From: Sulfuritalea sp.
Lineage (GTDB): Bacteria > Pseudomonadota > Gammaproteobacteria > Burkholderiales > Rhodocyclaceae
Assembly (NCBI GenBank): GCA_030651305.1
Contig: JAUSCI010000032.1
Location: 1 to 64,000, forward strand
Direction of reading: 5' to 3'
DNA: 64,000 bases
Shown here piece after piece: positions 15,569 to 23,831 of this stretch. The position numbers were made by a program, and so were the translations under genes. Under the pieces are notes generated by a model that saw only the letters and a list, made by a program, of their open reading frames with translations, was not told the DNA's origin and did no database searches. Each line of letters starts with the position of its first letter. Position 1 is the first letter of the stretch.

Positions 15569-17184
15569 TTTTTGGCGAATTTCCCCTGGCGCAATGCGAA
15601 GGGCTGCTGCTGGCCCACAGCCTGCGTCTGCCGGACCAGATCATGAAGAAAGGCCGCCGTCTCACCAGCGCCGACTTTCCGATGCTCTCGGCGGCGGGCA
15701 TCACGCGGGTGCATGGCGCTCGGCTGGAGCCCGGCGATGTCGATGAAAACGCGGCTGCCGGCTCCGTCGCGGAGGCCTTGAGCGGAGCAGGTATCGGGGT
15801 ACGCGCGGCGCATGCCGGCCGCTGCAATCTTTTCGCAACAGGGCGCGGCCTGATGACGGTTGAGCCCGACCTCATCAATCGCATCAACCGGATCGACGAG
15901 TCGGTCACGGTCGCCACCCTGCCATCGCTGTCGGCGGTCAGGGGCGGCGCCGTCGTCGCCACGGTGAAGATCATTCCGCTGGCCGTCGGCCGCACGCTGG
16001 TCGCTGCCTGCGTTGCACAGGCAGGGCAGGGCGCTGCCCTGAGTGTGCTGCCCTTCCAGCCGCAACGCGCGGCCCTCATCGTCACCGAACAGCCCGGCGA
16101 CCCGCAACGAAATTACATCGCTGCAGTGAACAGCAGTCGCCGCCGTCTGGCCGATCTAGGCAGTCATCTTGGCCTGGTGCAGCGCTGCGGGCATCGTACC
16201 GAGGCAGTTATGGCTGCGCTGCGGGAGGCGATTGCGGCTGGCTGCTCAATGATACTGATCGCCGGCACCACGGTGCCCAAAGACCGGGCGGATACCGTTC
16301 CCGCCGGCATCGTCGCGGCGGGAGGCGAGATTGTTCATTTCGGCATGCCGGTGGAGCCCGGCAACATGCTGTTATTCGCACGCATTGGTTCGGTACCCGT
16401 CATCATCCTGCCGGGCTGCGCCCGCTCGCGGCGAAGCAATGGCCTCGACTGGGTGTTGCAGCGGATGCTGGCGGGGTTGCCGATGGCGGCCGAACAGATC
16501 ATGGCCATGGGCGTCGGCGGCCTGATCCGCAGCCCTCTGGAAGCCGATGATGACGAGAAGGCTTCCGAGACGGAACCGGTCAGGGCGCCCGTCGGTCGTC
16601 GGGTCGCGGCGCTGATACTGGCGGCCGGCAGCAGTCGGCGCATGGGTAACGGCAACAAGTTGCTGCAGGAAGCAGGCGGCGTGCCGTTGGTGCGGCGCGT
16701 GGCAAATGCGGCGCTGGCTTCGCGCTGCACCTCGGTGCTGGTGGTCACCGGCTTTGCGGCAGAGGAAGTGCAAACCTGTCTGGCCGGTCTGGAGGTGAAT
16801 TTCGCGCACAACCCGGAGTACGAAACCGGCATGGCGTCGTCGCTGCGCAGTGGACTCGCCGCCCTGCCGGCCGATGTCGACGCGGCCGTGGTGCTGCTGG
16901 CCGACATGCCCTGGATAGACGGCGGTCATGTCGATCGCCTGCTCGCCGCCTTCGATCCGGAGCAGCCGAAAATCGTCGCCCCGGTCAAGGACGGTCGACG
17001 CGGCAACCCGATACTCTGGCCGCGTTGCTTCTTCGCCGAAATGAAGGCGGTGGAAGGCGATGTCGGCGCTCGCGATGTGTTGCGCCGACATGCGGAGCAG
17101 ATCGAATGTGTCGCGTTCGATGACGATGCGATTTTCGCTGATGTCGATACGCCGGAAGCACTGACCGGATTGGCGGTGAGATGA
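15565..17184 (+). CDS. MoeA/MogA-like molybdopterin-binding domain fused to MocA-type cytidylyltransferase
   Basis: The fusion has 539 residues. The N-terminal part (about 1-335) has a molybdopterin-binding fold (DFPMLSAAGITRVHGARL; ILIAGTTVPKD). The C-terminal part (about 345-539) is an NTP transferase with the signature LILAAGSSRRMGNGNKLL and the acidic LADMPW motif, as in MocA. Known: MocA transfers CMP to Mo-molybdopterin, giving the MCD cofactor used by molybdenum hydroxylases. This fusion type is usually found beside xdhC and xanthine-dehydrogenase-family genes. GTG start, overlapping the xdhC stop. Confidence 0.88.
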   Translation: MIFGEFPLAQCEGLLLAHSLRLPDQIMKKGRRLTSADFPMLSAAGITRVHGARLEPGDVDENAAAGSVAEALSGAGIGVRAAHAGRCNLFATGRGLMTVEPDLINRINRIDESVTVATLPSLSAVRGGAVVATVKIIPLAVGRTLVAACVAQAGQGAALSVLPFQPQRAALIVTEQPGDPQRNYIAAVNSSRRRLADLGSHLGLVQRCGHRTEAVMAALREAIAAGCSMILIAGTTVPKDRADTVPAGIVAAGGEIVHFGMPVEPGNMLLFARIGSVPVIILPGCARSRRSNGLDWVLQRMLAGLPMAAEQIMAMGVGGLIRSPLEADDDEKASETEPVRAPVGRRVAALILAAGSSRRMGNGNKLLQEAGGVPLVRRVANAALASRCTSVLVVTGFAAEEVQTCLAGLEVNFAHNPEYETGMASSLRSGLAALPADVDAAVVLLADMPWIDGGHVDRLLAAFDPEQPKIVAPVKDGRRGNPILWPRCFFAEMKAVEGDVGARDVLRRHAEQIECVAFDDDAIFADVDTPEALTGLAVR

Positions 17185-18395
17185 ACTCGAAGGCTGCTCC
17201 TCTTCGCGACGAGTTTCCGCTGCTGGCGGCGGCACCCGAATTGCGTTACCTGGACAGCGCCGCCACCGCGCAGATTCACCGGTCGGCGCTGGACGCCGTG
17301 GTGCGCCATGAAACCACCCGCCGCGCCAATGTGTTGCGCGGCACTTACCGCCTCGCCGAAGCCGCGGACATCGCCTACGCGCAGGCGCGGCAAACGGCAG
17401 CGCGCTTCCTCAATGCCGGTTCGACCGATGAAATCATCTTCACCTCGGGCGCCACGGCTTCGCTCAACCTGGTCGCCCACGCCTTCGGCAACACGCTCAA
17501 GGCCGGCGATCGCGTGCTGATTTCGCTCGCCGAGCATCACAGCAACTTCGTTCCCTGGCAGATGCTGCGCGAACGGACGGGCATCGAGCTCAACTTCATT
17601 CCCGTCACGTCCGGCGGCGAACTCGACCTGGTTGCGCTGCCGCGCCTGATCGACGCGAGGACAAGACTCGTCGCCGTGACCCAGTGTTCCAATGTCACCG
17701 GCGCCTGGACCGACGTGGCGGCAATTGTCGCCGCTGCGCGCGAGGTCGGCGCCAGGGTGCTGCTCGACGGCGCGCAAGGCGTACAGCATGGGCCGCAGGA
17801 CGTGCAGGCGTTGGGCGTGGATTTCTATGCCTTCTCCGGCCACAAGTGTTTCGGCCCCGGCGGCGTCGGCGTGCTGTGGGGCAGGGGGGAACTGCTGGCA
17901 AAGTTGCCGCCGTTCCTCACCGGCGGCGGCATGATAGCCTCGGTTACGCCGCAGGCGACCACCTGGGCCTTGCCGCCCCAGCGTTTCGAAGCGGGGACGC
18001 CGCCCATCGCGCAGGCCGTCGGGCTGGCCGCTGCGCTGGACTGGATGATGACACTTGACTGGCAGCAGATACATGCCCGCGAAAGCCGTCTGTGCGAACT
18101 GTTGATCGAGGGCCTGCAGCGTATCCCGACCTTGCGGCTGCTTGGCCCTGCGCCGTCGGCGGCCCGTGCGCCGATCGTCTCCTTCGAGATTTCCGGCCTG
18201 CATCCGCATGATATCTGCCAGGTGCTCGATGCGCACCAGTTGGCGCTGCGCGGCGGCCACCATTGCGCCCAGCCGCTGCTGGCGGCGCTCGGGGTGGAGG
18301 CGTGCACGCGAGCAAGCATCGCGCTCTACAACGACGAGTCCGATGTCCTGGCCCTGCTGGATGGGCTGACTTTCGCGCTGAAGGAATTGAGATGA
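17181..18395 (+). CDS. SufS/CsdA-type cysteine desulfurase
   Basis: The 404-residue class V PLP enzyme shows AEHHSNFVPW, the PLP lysine in FSGHKCFGPGGVGVLWG, and the active-site cysteine loop GGHHCAQP near the C-terminus, as in SufS. It overlaps the upstream maturation gene by an ATGA and the SufU-like gene downstream. In Rhodobacter a NifS-type desulfurase loads sulfur onto XdhC-bound molybdenum cofactor. A dedicated desulfurase in this operon fits that role, with FeS supply for the hydroxylase as the alternative. Confidence 0.88.
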   Translation: MNSKAAPLRDEFPLLAAAPELRYLDSAATAQIHRSALDAVVRHETTRRANVLRGTYRLAEAADIAYAQARQTAARFLNAGSTDEIIFTSGATASLNLVAHAFGNTLKAGDRVLISLAEHHSNFVPWQMLRERTGIELNFIPVTSGGELDLVALPRLIDARTRLVAVTQCSNVTGAWTDVAAIVAAAREVGARVLLDGAQGVQHGPQDVQALGVDFYAFSGHKCFGPGGVGVLWGRGELLAKLPPFLTGGGMIASVTPQATTWALPPQRFEAGTPPIAQAVGLAAALDWMMTLDWQQIHARESRLCELLIEGLQRIPTLRLLGPAPSAARAPIVSFEISGLHPHDICQVLDAHQLALRGGHHCAQPLLAALGVEACTRASIALYNDESDVLALLDGLTFALKELR

Positions 18396-18835
18396 ATGAA
18401 GGCAATTCACTCTATCAAGATGCCATCAAGCAGTTTGCCCGGGCCGCCCACGGCCACGGGCAACTGGCGGCGGCCACGGGCGAGGCGAAGCTGGACAATC
18501 CGCTATGCGGTGACCGCGTCCGCATGCAGGTCGCTGTGGCGTCAGGATGCGTTACGGCGATCGCCCATGAAACCAGGGGCTGCCTGCTGTGCCGTGCTGC
18601 CGCTTCGGTGATCGGCCTGCAAGCTGTCGGGCATGATGCGAACGGCATTAAGGCCGTTGCCCATGACCTGGAAAGCATACTGCATGAAGGTGGCCCGGTA
18701 GCGCCCGGCTGGCCGGAGCTTTCCATGTTCGGGCCGGCACGCGGCTACCCGAGCCGACACGGATGCGTTCTGCTGCCTTTTCGCGCCTTGCTTGCCGCAA
18801 TGGCAGAAAGCGAGATGAAACATGTTCAAGGATAA
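18392..18835 (+). CDS. SufU/IscU-like sulfur acceptor or FeS scaffold
   Basis: This 147-residue protein has the three scaffold cysteines in NPLCGDRV, GCLLCRAAASV and SRHGCVLLPFRAL, as in SufU/IscU. Start is the ATG overlapping the desulfurase stop. As in Firmicutes sufSU, the desulfurase and its acceptor are adjacent, which is less usual in betaproteobacteria where IscS/IscU predominate. Role here: accept sulfur from the upstream enzyme for cofactor or cluster assembly. Confidence 0.82.
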   Translation: MNEGNSLYQDAIKQFARAAHGHGQLAAATGEAKLDNPLCGDRVRMQVAVASGCVTAIAHETRGCLLCRAAASVIGLQAVGHDANGIKAVAHDLESILHEGGPVAPGWPELSMFGPARGYPSRHGCVLLPFRALLAAMAESEMKHVQG

Positions 18836-19388
18836 GGAACTGGTGCATACACGGCAGATTACCTGCCGCGCCTTCCGGCTGGAGAATGGATTTTTGCAGA
18901 TCGAAGCCACGGTGACCGACGAAAAGGGCCAGGAAGTACCTTTTCGTTCTCGCCCGCCGGTGCGGGTCGGGGAATTCATGCACCACATGTCCCTGTCGCT
19001 GACGATCGATAACGACTATGTGGTGCAGGACGTCAAGGCCGACACCCTTGCAGCGCCCTGGGCGCTGTGCGGTGGCACTGACGCCGCCTACCGCCGCTTG
19101 ATCGGACTGCGCATCGGCGCGGGCTTTTCCCAAAAAGTGAAGGAACTCCTGGGCGGAACCCAGGGCTGCACCCATGTCACCGAACTGGTCATGCAGGCTG
19201 CCAACACCTACATGCAGGCCTCATGGCCGGACCGGATCGCGCGGCAGATGCTGATCGATCCCGACCCGCGACGCTGGCCTGAAAAGAACACGCTGGCCTT
19301 CGTCGATAAGTGTCATGCGTGGCGCCAGGATGGCGATACCCTGCTGCGGGAATACCCCGAATTGGCGTCCCCGAAGAAACAGGCCTGA
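18822..19388 (+). CDS. DUF2889 protein
   Basis: The 188-residue protein has the DUF2889 pattern. It shows LVHTRQITCRAFRLENGF at the start, SLTIDNDYVVQDVKADT in the middle, then LIGLRIGAGFSQKVKELLGG followed by TQGCTHVTELVMQAA. It overlaps the SufU-like gene by 14 bases and ends the operon. DUF2889 proteins are often found with aromatic or CoA-ester catabolic genes but their function is unknown. The conserved GCTH pair could bind metal. Confidence 0.82.
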   Translation: MFKDKELVHTRQITCRAFRLENGFLQIEATVTDEKGQEVPFRSRPPVRVGEFMHHMSLSLTIDNDYVVQDVKADTLAAPWALCGGTDAAYRRLIGLRIGAGFSQKVKELLGGTQGCTHVTELVMQAANTYMQASWPDRIARQMLIDPDPRRWPEKNTLAFVDKCHAWRQDGDTLLREYPELASPKKQA

Positions 19389-19729
19389 CTAAAGTCCGCT
19401 TCCATGAATGCGAAACTCATAAGCTATCGGTGGTGATTTCCCGCCATGGCGACCTTGATTTTGAGCGCGCAACTCCAAATTGTCAGGATCGAGTGGCGGT
19501 TGTGAGAGAAAACCGTTATTTGCAGATACTCAGGCAAGCGAAAGGGCTTGAGGGAATGCCGGCAATGCCAAGCTGTCCTTTAAGCAGATAGAATTGGCTT
19601 GCGTTTCAAATGACTATCTGGCCTGGTTTGTAGTGCATGACGGTCCTCGTTTCCAGCAGACTGGACGCGCAGTGCTGTAGATTCCAGATAAGGTGAATAG
19701 TTCGACAACCGGAATGACTCCATCTCATC
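19389..19729. other. Intergenic stretch without a supported gene
   Basis: No reading frame here has family resemblance or a ribosome site. The short frames present are in poor codon context. It separates the maturation operon from the lytic transglycosylase gene, whose 5' end may be degraded. Confidence 0.6.
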
Positions 19730-20239
19730 TTGTTCCCTGACCTCCCGCCTTCTTCGCCGCCCGATGTAGCTGTCGCGACGCTCAGCACGCCGCTGAAGCG
19801 GAACGCCCTGATTCCCGGAGTCAGTACTGCTCCCACGCTGGAATGCTTCATCAACGAAGCAAGAACACACAGCATCGATCCGTATGTGCTCCTTGCCGTG
19901 ATGAAAACAGAGGGCGGGCGTCCGGGCGAACTTGCCTTGAACAGGAATGGCACGGTCGATCTCGGACCGATGAGCGTAAATACAGTTTGGTTGCCGACTC
20001 TTGCCAAGCACTACCGAACAACCGAACCCGAACTCAGGGATCGCCTCGCCTCCGACGGTTGTGCCAATGTGGCCGCCGGCGCGCTGATTCTCAAACGCAA
20101 GATTCAGAGCAATGGCGGACTGTGGGAAGGCGTCGCCAATTACCATTCACGCAATCCGGCCAGACAAGGACGCTATTTGATGCGGGTCCATGCCAGCCTG
20201 GGTCAAATTATCGCCCGGTTCAGGGCGAAGACTCGCTGA
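19730..20239 (+). CDS. Lytic transglycosylase (VirB1/IagB-like SLT domain), possibly 5'-truncated
   Basis: About 169 residues carry the SLT core: catalytic Glu in VLLAVMKTEGG, NRNGTVDLGPMSVN, TVWLPTL, and VAAGALILKRKI with VANYHSRNPARQGRY. This is the compact type used to open peptidoglycan for secretion or conjugation machines. The frame is open only back to a TGA at 19715, leaving a TTG at 19730 as the only start. No signal peptide is visible, although such enzymes normally have one. The 5' end may therefore be lost or frameshifted. Confidence 0.72.
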   Translation: MFPDLPPSSPPDVAVATLSTPLKRNALIPGVSTAPTLECFINEARTHSIDPYVLLAVMKTEGGRPGELALNRNGTVDLGPMSVNTVWLPTLAKHYRTTEPELRDRLASDGCANVAAGALILKRKIQSNGGLWEGVANYHSRNPARQGRYLMRVHASLGQIIARFRAKTR

Positions 20240-20331
20240 CACTGATCACGGGCGGAACTGGCCGTCACTTGTCGGACCCGGCGACGTGCCGCCACTCACC
20301 TCCTGCCAGCATCGAACTTGAGGAAAGCAGC

Positions 20332-20538
20332 ATGCCCTACGTAAACATCAAGATTACGCGCGAAGGCGGCGTTACGGCAGAGCAAAAGGCGCGCCTGATA
20401 TCAGGGGTTACCGACCTTCTGCGCGAGGTATTGAACAAGAACCCCGCTACGACAATCGTCGTGATCGATGAAGTCGAGACCGACAACTGGGGGATCGGTG
20501 GCGAAAGCGTGTCCGTGAGGCGTCGTCGCGGCCAGTAG
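20332..20538 (+). CDS. 4-Oxalocrotonate tautomerase-family protein
   Basis: The 68-residue protein starts MPYVNIKITREGG, so processing exposes the catalytic Pro1 of the tautomerase family. It contains the KNPATTIVVIDEVETDNWG stretch typical of short 4-OT members. GAGGAAAG lies upstream of the ATG. In meta-cleavage pathways it interconverts enol and keto acids; many relatives stand alone with unknown substrates. No catechol meta-cleavage gene is in the window. Confidence 0.88.
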   Translation: MPYVNIKITREGGVTAEQKARLISGVTDLLREVLNKNPATTIVVIDEVETDNWGIGGESVSVRRRRGQ

Positions 20539-20584
20539 CGTGACGATCCAAGCTGGCGGTGGTTGCTTGGGCTCCTTGAATCGC

Positions 20585-21121
20585 ATGGTACTGATCAGAA
20601 TGCTGGAGCCGGATTTGGGTGCGACGTTGGCAATCATCAACGAAGCCGCCCGGGCTTATCGCGGGGTGATTCCGGCCGACAGGTGGCACGAGCCCTATAT
20701 GTCGCCGGATGAACTGGAAAAGGAGATTGCGGACGGCGTCATCTGCTGGGTCGCGGAGGAAGACGGACGTTTGTTGGGAGTGATGGGGATTCAGGACAAG
20801 GGAGAAGTTGCTTTGGTACGCCATGCCTACGTCATGCCGACCGTTCGGAGGAAGGGTGTGGGGACAAGGCTCCTGCGCCATGTCGAGGGCCTCGCGGCGA
20901 AGCCCGTCTTGATTGGTACCTGGGCTGACGCATCCTGGGCCATCTGGGCCATCTATTTCTATAGGCGAAACGGATTTACACTGGTTCCGAAGAGGCACAA
21001 GGACACTCTCCTCCGAAGATACTGGTCAATCCCCGCGAGACAGGTCGAAACATCGGTTGTGCTGGCCGATGCACGATGGGCGAAAGCCCAGCAGCGCACT
21101 TCGGTGGTCGGCAGTCCTTGA
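20585..21121 (+). CDS. GNAT-family N-acetyltransferase
   Basis: About 178 residues from the ATG at 20585. The acetyl-CoA-binding motif is VMPTVRRKGVGTRLLRHVE, and a C-terminal IYFYRRNGFTLV strand is typical of GNAT enzymes. The conserved INEAARAYRGVIPADRWHEP region suggests a widespread but uncharacterised subgroup. A GTG at 20540 is an alternative start but adds residues outside the family pattern. Substrate unknown. Confidence 0.82.
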   Translation: MVLIRMLEPDLGATLAIINEAARAYRGVIPADRWHEPYMSPDELEKEIADGVICWVAEEDGRLLGVMGIQDKGEVALVRHAYVMPTVRRKGVGTRLLRHVEGLAAKPVLIGTWADASWAIWAIYFYRRNGFTLVPKRHKDTLLRRYWSIPARQVETSVVLADARWAKAQQRTSVVGSP

Positions 21122-21237
21122 TTGATCGGGGAGCGGCCAATGGGTCGTTCGATGGCCGCTATGTAAACCTCTGGATGCCGGCCATTGGCGGACCTCAATT
21201 GAATAGGCGCGCCAATGGGGGCTACACTCTTGCCACC

Positions 21238-21588
21238 ATGCTCTATTACGCTGTCAAGGTCATCATCTCCGCCCTGCTCATCGTCGCCATCTCGGAAATT
21301 GCGAAGCGATCTACGGGCTTTGCGGCGTTGATTGCATCGATTCCCCTTACCTCATTGCTTGCCTTCATTTGGCTCCACGTTGAGGGCGCGCCGCCGGAGA
21401 GGATTGCCGAACTGTCCAGCCAGATATTTTGGCTTGTCATTCCTTCGCTGCTTCTGTTCTTGCTGCTGCCGTTGCTGTTGAAATATGGAATGAGCTTCTG
21501 GGCCAGCCTTGGGATTTCAATAGCAGCGACAGTCGCTTGCTACATCGCGCTGCTTCCTCTGCTACGTCGTATGGGCGTCAGCTTGTAA
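21238..21588 (+). CDS. DUF3147-type inner-membrane protein
   Basis: The 116-residue protein has four hydrophobic segments (about 5-22, 27-46, 60-85, 90-110). Its N-terminus, MLYYAVKVIISALLIVAISE followed by IAKRS, is characteristic of DUF3147. There is no charged or catalytic signature. Degenerate repetitive-looking DNA lies upstream, between 21122 and 21237. Function unknown. Confidence 0.75.
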   Translation: MLYYAVKVIISALLIVAISEIAKRSTGFAALIASIPLTSLLAFIWLHVEGAPPERIAELSSQIFWLVIPSLLLFLLLPLLLKYGMSFWASLGISIAATVACYIALLPLLRRMGVSL

Positions 21589-21720
21589 GTATCGCTCTTG
21601 GACGCTGGGTAAGGTTTGCATTCAGTACGCGTTCGATTTCCTTGCCGACAAGCAGACAGAGCCAAGCCACAGTTGACGACCCAACCGAGGCCGGTCGCCG
21701 CGATCCAGCTTGCTGGCCGC

Positions 21721-23733
21721 TTACTTCGTCCGGCTGAAATCCGGTGGGCGTTTTTCCTTGAATGCGGTAATCCCTTCTCGGGCGCCTTCGGTGCAGGCCG
21801 AATTGCCGAAGGCCAAATAGCCTGTTTCCAGCGCGGCAGCAAAGCTCAGTGCGGCGGCAGCCTCACGGATGGCCTGCTCGATGATGTCGATGCACTCGCG
21901 GCTGAGTATCTGCCCGTTTGCGGCTTTGGCTTCGATGACATCGATGGTGACCGTAACGGGTTCATCGCCAATCGGCGTGATCCGTCCAGACAGTTCGCCT
22001 ACCCGCGCTACCGCCATGCTGATCAGCGATGAATAATCCTCGGCCAGTCCATCGACCACGCCGAGTTCATGGGCGCGGGATGCCTTCAGGCGTTCGGCCT
22101 GGCGCAGCATGGCGTTGAAGGTTGTTGCGGCATGCGGCCAGCGACGATAGGGCACGACCATGGCGCCGATGCCCGGCACGATGCCCAGGGTCACTTCGGG
22201 AAGTTGCAGCCATGCGCGCCTCTGCGCCACGATGCCGTGGCAGCGCATCGCCAGTTCGAGGCCGCCGCCCAGCGCCATGCCGTTCAGCGCAGCGACCACC
22301 GGTTTTTTCATCTGGTCCAGATGCACCAGCAGGCGGGAGCAGTCGCGTGCATACTTTGCCGAGGCCGGCGCATTGCCCAGCAGATCGACGAAGCGGCCGA
22401 TGTCGGCGCCGGCGCAGAAGGCGCGCGTGCCATAGCCGGTGAGGACGAAGCCGGTCACCTTCGGGTCCTTTTCGTGGCGGCGGATGACCGAGAGGATTTC
22501 GTCCGTCATCTCGTCATGCAATGCATTGAGGGCTTCAGGCCGGCGCAGGGTGATGACCTTCACGCCGTCGATGTCATCGACCAGGATGTGCCGCAGAAAG
22601 CCCTGGTAGGCATCGAAGGGTCGCTTGGGCATGGGCATGCCGGGGCGCTCCTCGCGCAGGCGCATCAGCGCGCGGCCGCTGGTCGGTTCGCCCAGGGTGC
22701 GCATCAGGTCGAGCGGACCATTCTTGAATCCGAGTGCGAGCCGGCAGCCCAGATCGAGGTCGGCCGCATCGCCGATCTCGCGGTCGACGATGTCCACGCT
22801 CTGCGAGAACAGGATGCCGAGCAGGCGCTCGCGCACGGCCTCAACCGTGGGCTCCAGCACCGGGACGCGCTTGCCGGGCGGCACCGTGACCCAGGTGTCC
22901 ACCGAGCGAAATATCGAAGCCGGGCGATAGTGTTCGCCTTCCATTTCGGCCTGCAGCGTGTTGGTTTCGGTGATGATCGGATTGCCGCGCGCCAGGTTGA
23001 GCACGAAGAAGGGGCCGGCATGCACGAACTCGGCGGCGACGCTGTCGACTTCGGCGGCGGTGGCGCGGTCGAGCAGCATGGCGGATTCGTTGCACCAGTT
23101 GTCGAAAATGCGGTCGAGCATGAAGCAGGCAACATCGGCGGTTACCAGCGGCACCTTGCCGGTCATGCAGAACACCCAGCGCAGATATTCCACGACGTCG
23201 GCATCGGCCTTGTTCCAGCGGATGACTTCAACCGCCGGATTGCGCCACGCCGGGGCAAAGAAATGGGTCACCGTGGCCCGCGCAGGGTATTTCAGCTGCG
23301 AGAAAATCTGCGCCGCCGGCAAGGAACTGGTGTTGGACGTGATCAAGGCGTCGGGCCGGATCACCGCCTCGATCTGGGCAAAAATCTTGCGCTTGAGCGC
23401 CAGGTTTTCCGTGGCGGCTTCAATCACCCAGTCGCAGCCGGCGATGTCGGCATAGTCGAGCGTGCCGACCAGGTTCGAGGTCACTGCCGCCGCATCGCTT
23501 TCGCTCATCTTTCCCTTGGCCACGGCTTTTTTCGAATAGTCCTGGAAGCGCTGCAAGGCGCTGTCCACGGCCTTCTGTGAAACATCGACGAGATACATTT
23601 TCAGACCCGGCAGCGCGGTCTTGAGGTAATAGCCGATGTCGGGGCCGATGGTGCCGGCGCCGATCACCGCGACGGCGCGGGGCATGGCGCGAGTTGGAGT
23701 GGCAAGCAGAGGATTGGCGAAGGATGTGGTCAT
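21721..23733 (-). CDS. 3-Hydroxyacyl-CoA dehydrogenase/enoyl-CoA hydratase fusion
   Basis: About 670 residues. The N-terminal dehydrogenase (VIGAGTIGPDIGYYLK, SNTSSLPAAQ) is followed by a C-terminal crotonase domain (ALNGMALGGGLELAMRCH oxyanion loop; LPEVTLGIVPG). This is the reverse order of FadB. A hydratase/dehydrogenase fusion is one of the indoleacetate-induced proteins of the A. evansii iaa set. Here it would hydrate and oxidise 2-aminocinnamoyl-CoA to the 3-oxoacyl-CoA cleaved by the thiolase at 51310. I chose the ATG at 23733 because the longer GTG start at 23793 falls inside a terminator hairpin. Confidence 0.88.
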   Translation of the reverse strand: MTTSFANPLLATPTRAMPRAVAVIGAGTIGPDIGYYLKTALPGLKMYLVDVSQKAVDSALQRFQDYSKKAVAKGKMSESDAAAVTSNLVGTLDYADIAGCDWVIEAATENLALKRKIFAQIEAVIRPDALITSNTSSLPAAQIFSQLKYPARATVTHFFAPAWRNPAVEVIRWNKADADVVEYLRWVFCMTGKVPLVTADVACFMLDRIFDNWCNESAMLLDRATAAEVDSVAAEFVHAGPFFVLNLARGNPIITETNTLQAEMEGEHYRPASIFRSVDTWVTVPPGKRVPVLEPTVEAVRERLLGILFSQSVDIVDREIGDAADLDLGCRLALGFKNGPLDLMRTLGEPTSGRALMRLREERPGMPMPKRPFDAYQGFLRHILVDDIDGVKVITLRRPEALNALHDEMTDEILSVIRRHEKDPKVTGFVLTGYGTRAFCAGADIGRFVDLLGNAPASAKYARDCSRLLVHLDQMKKPVVAALNGMALGGGLELAMRCHGIVAQRRAWLQLPEVTLGIVPGIGAMVVPYRRWPHAATTFNAMLRQAERLKASRAHELGVVDGLAEDYSSLISMAVARVGELSGRITPIGDEPVTVTIDVIEAKAANGQILSRECIDIIEQAIREAAAALSFAAALETGYLAFGNSACTEGAREGITAFKEKRPPDFSRTK

Positions 23734-23790
23734 GGCGGGATCCCGTGTGTGTATGCGTTGTGCTGGCAAGCCGATTGCGTGACCTGCCGG

Positions 23791-23820
23791 CACGGGTCTG
23801 CCCTGTCGGGCAGATCCGTG
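23791..23820 (-). terminator. Stem-loop after isocitrate dehydrogenase
   Basis: Two 13-base arms (CACGGGTCTGCCC and GGGCAGATCCGTG) pair at 12 of 13 positions around a four-base loop. The hairpin lies 12 bases beyond the isocitrate dehydrogenase stop on the minus strand. There is no long T-run, so termination may be partial. Confidence 0.55.
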
Positions 23821-23831
23821 CTGCCTTGCCG

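Noticed and set aside
19310-19591. Open frame of 93 codons overlapping the DUF2889 3' end
   Set aside because: Most of its first third is out-of-frame DUF2889 coding sequence, and the remainder has no recognisable feature or ribosome site.
23734-23793. Extended N-terminus of the dehydrogenase/hydratase fusion from GTG 23793
   Set aside because: The GTG lies within the stem-loop that ends isocitrate dehydrogenase, and the added residues do not resemble the family.
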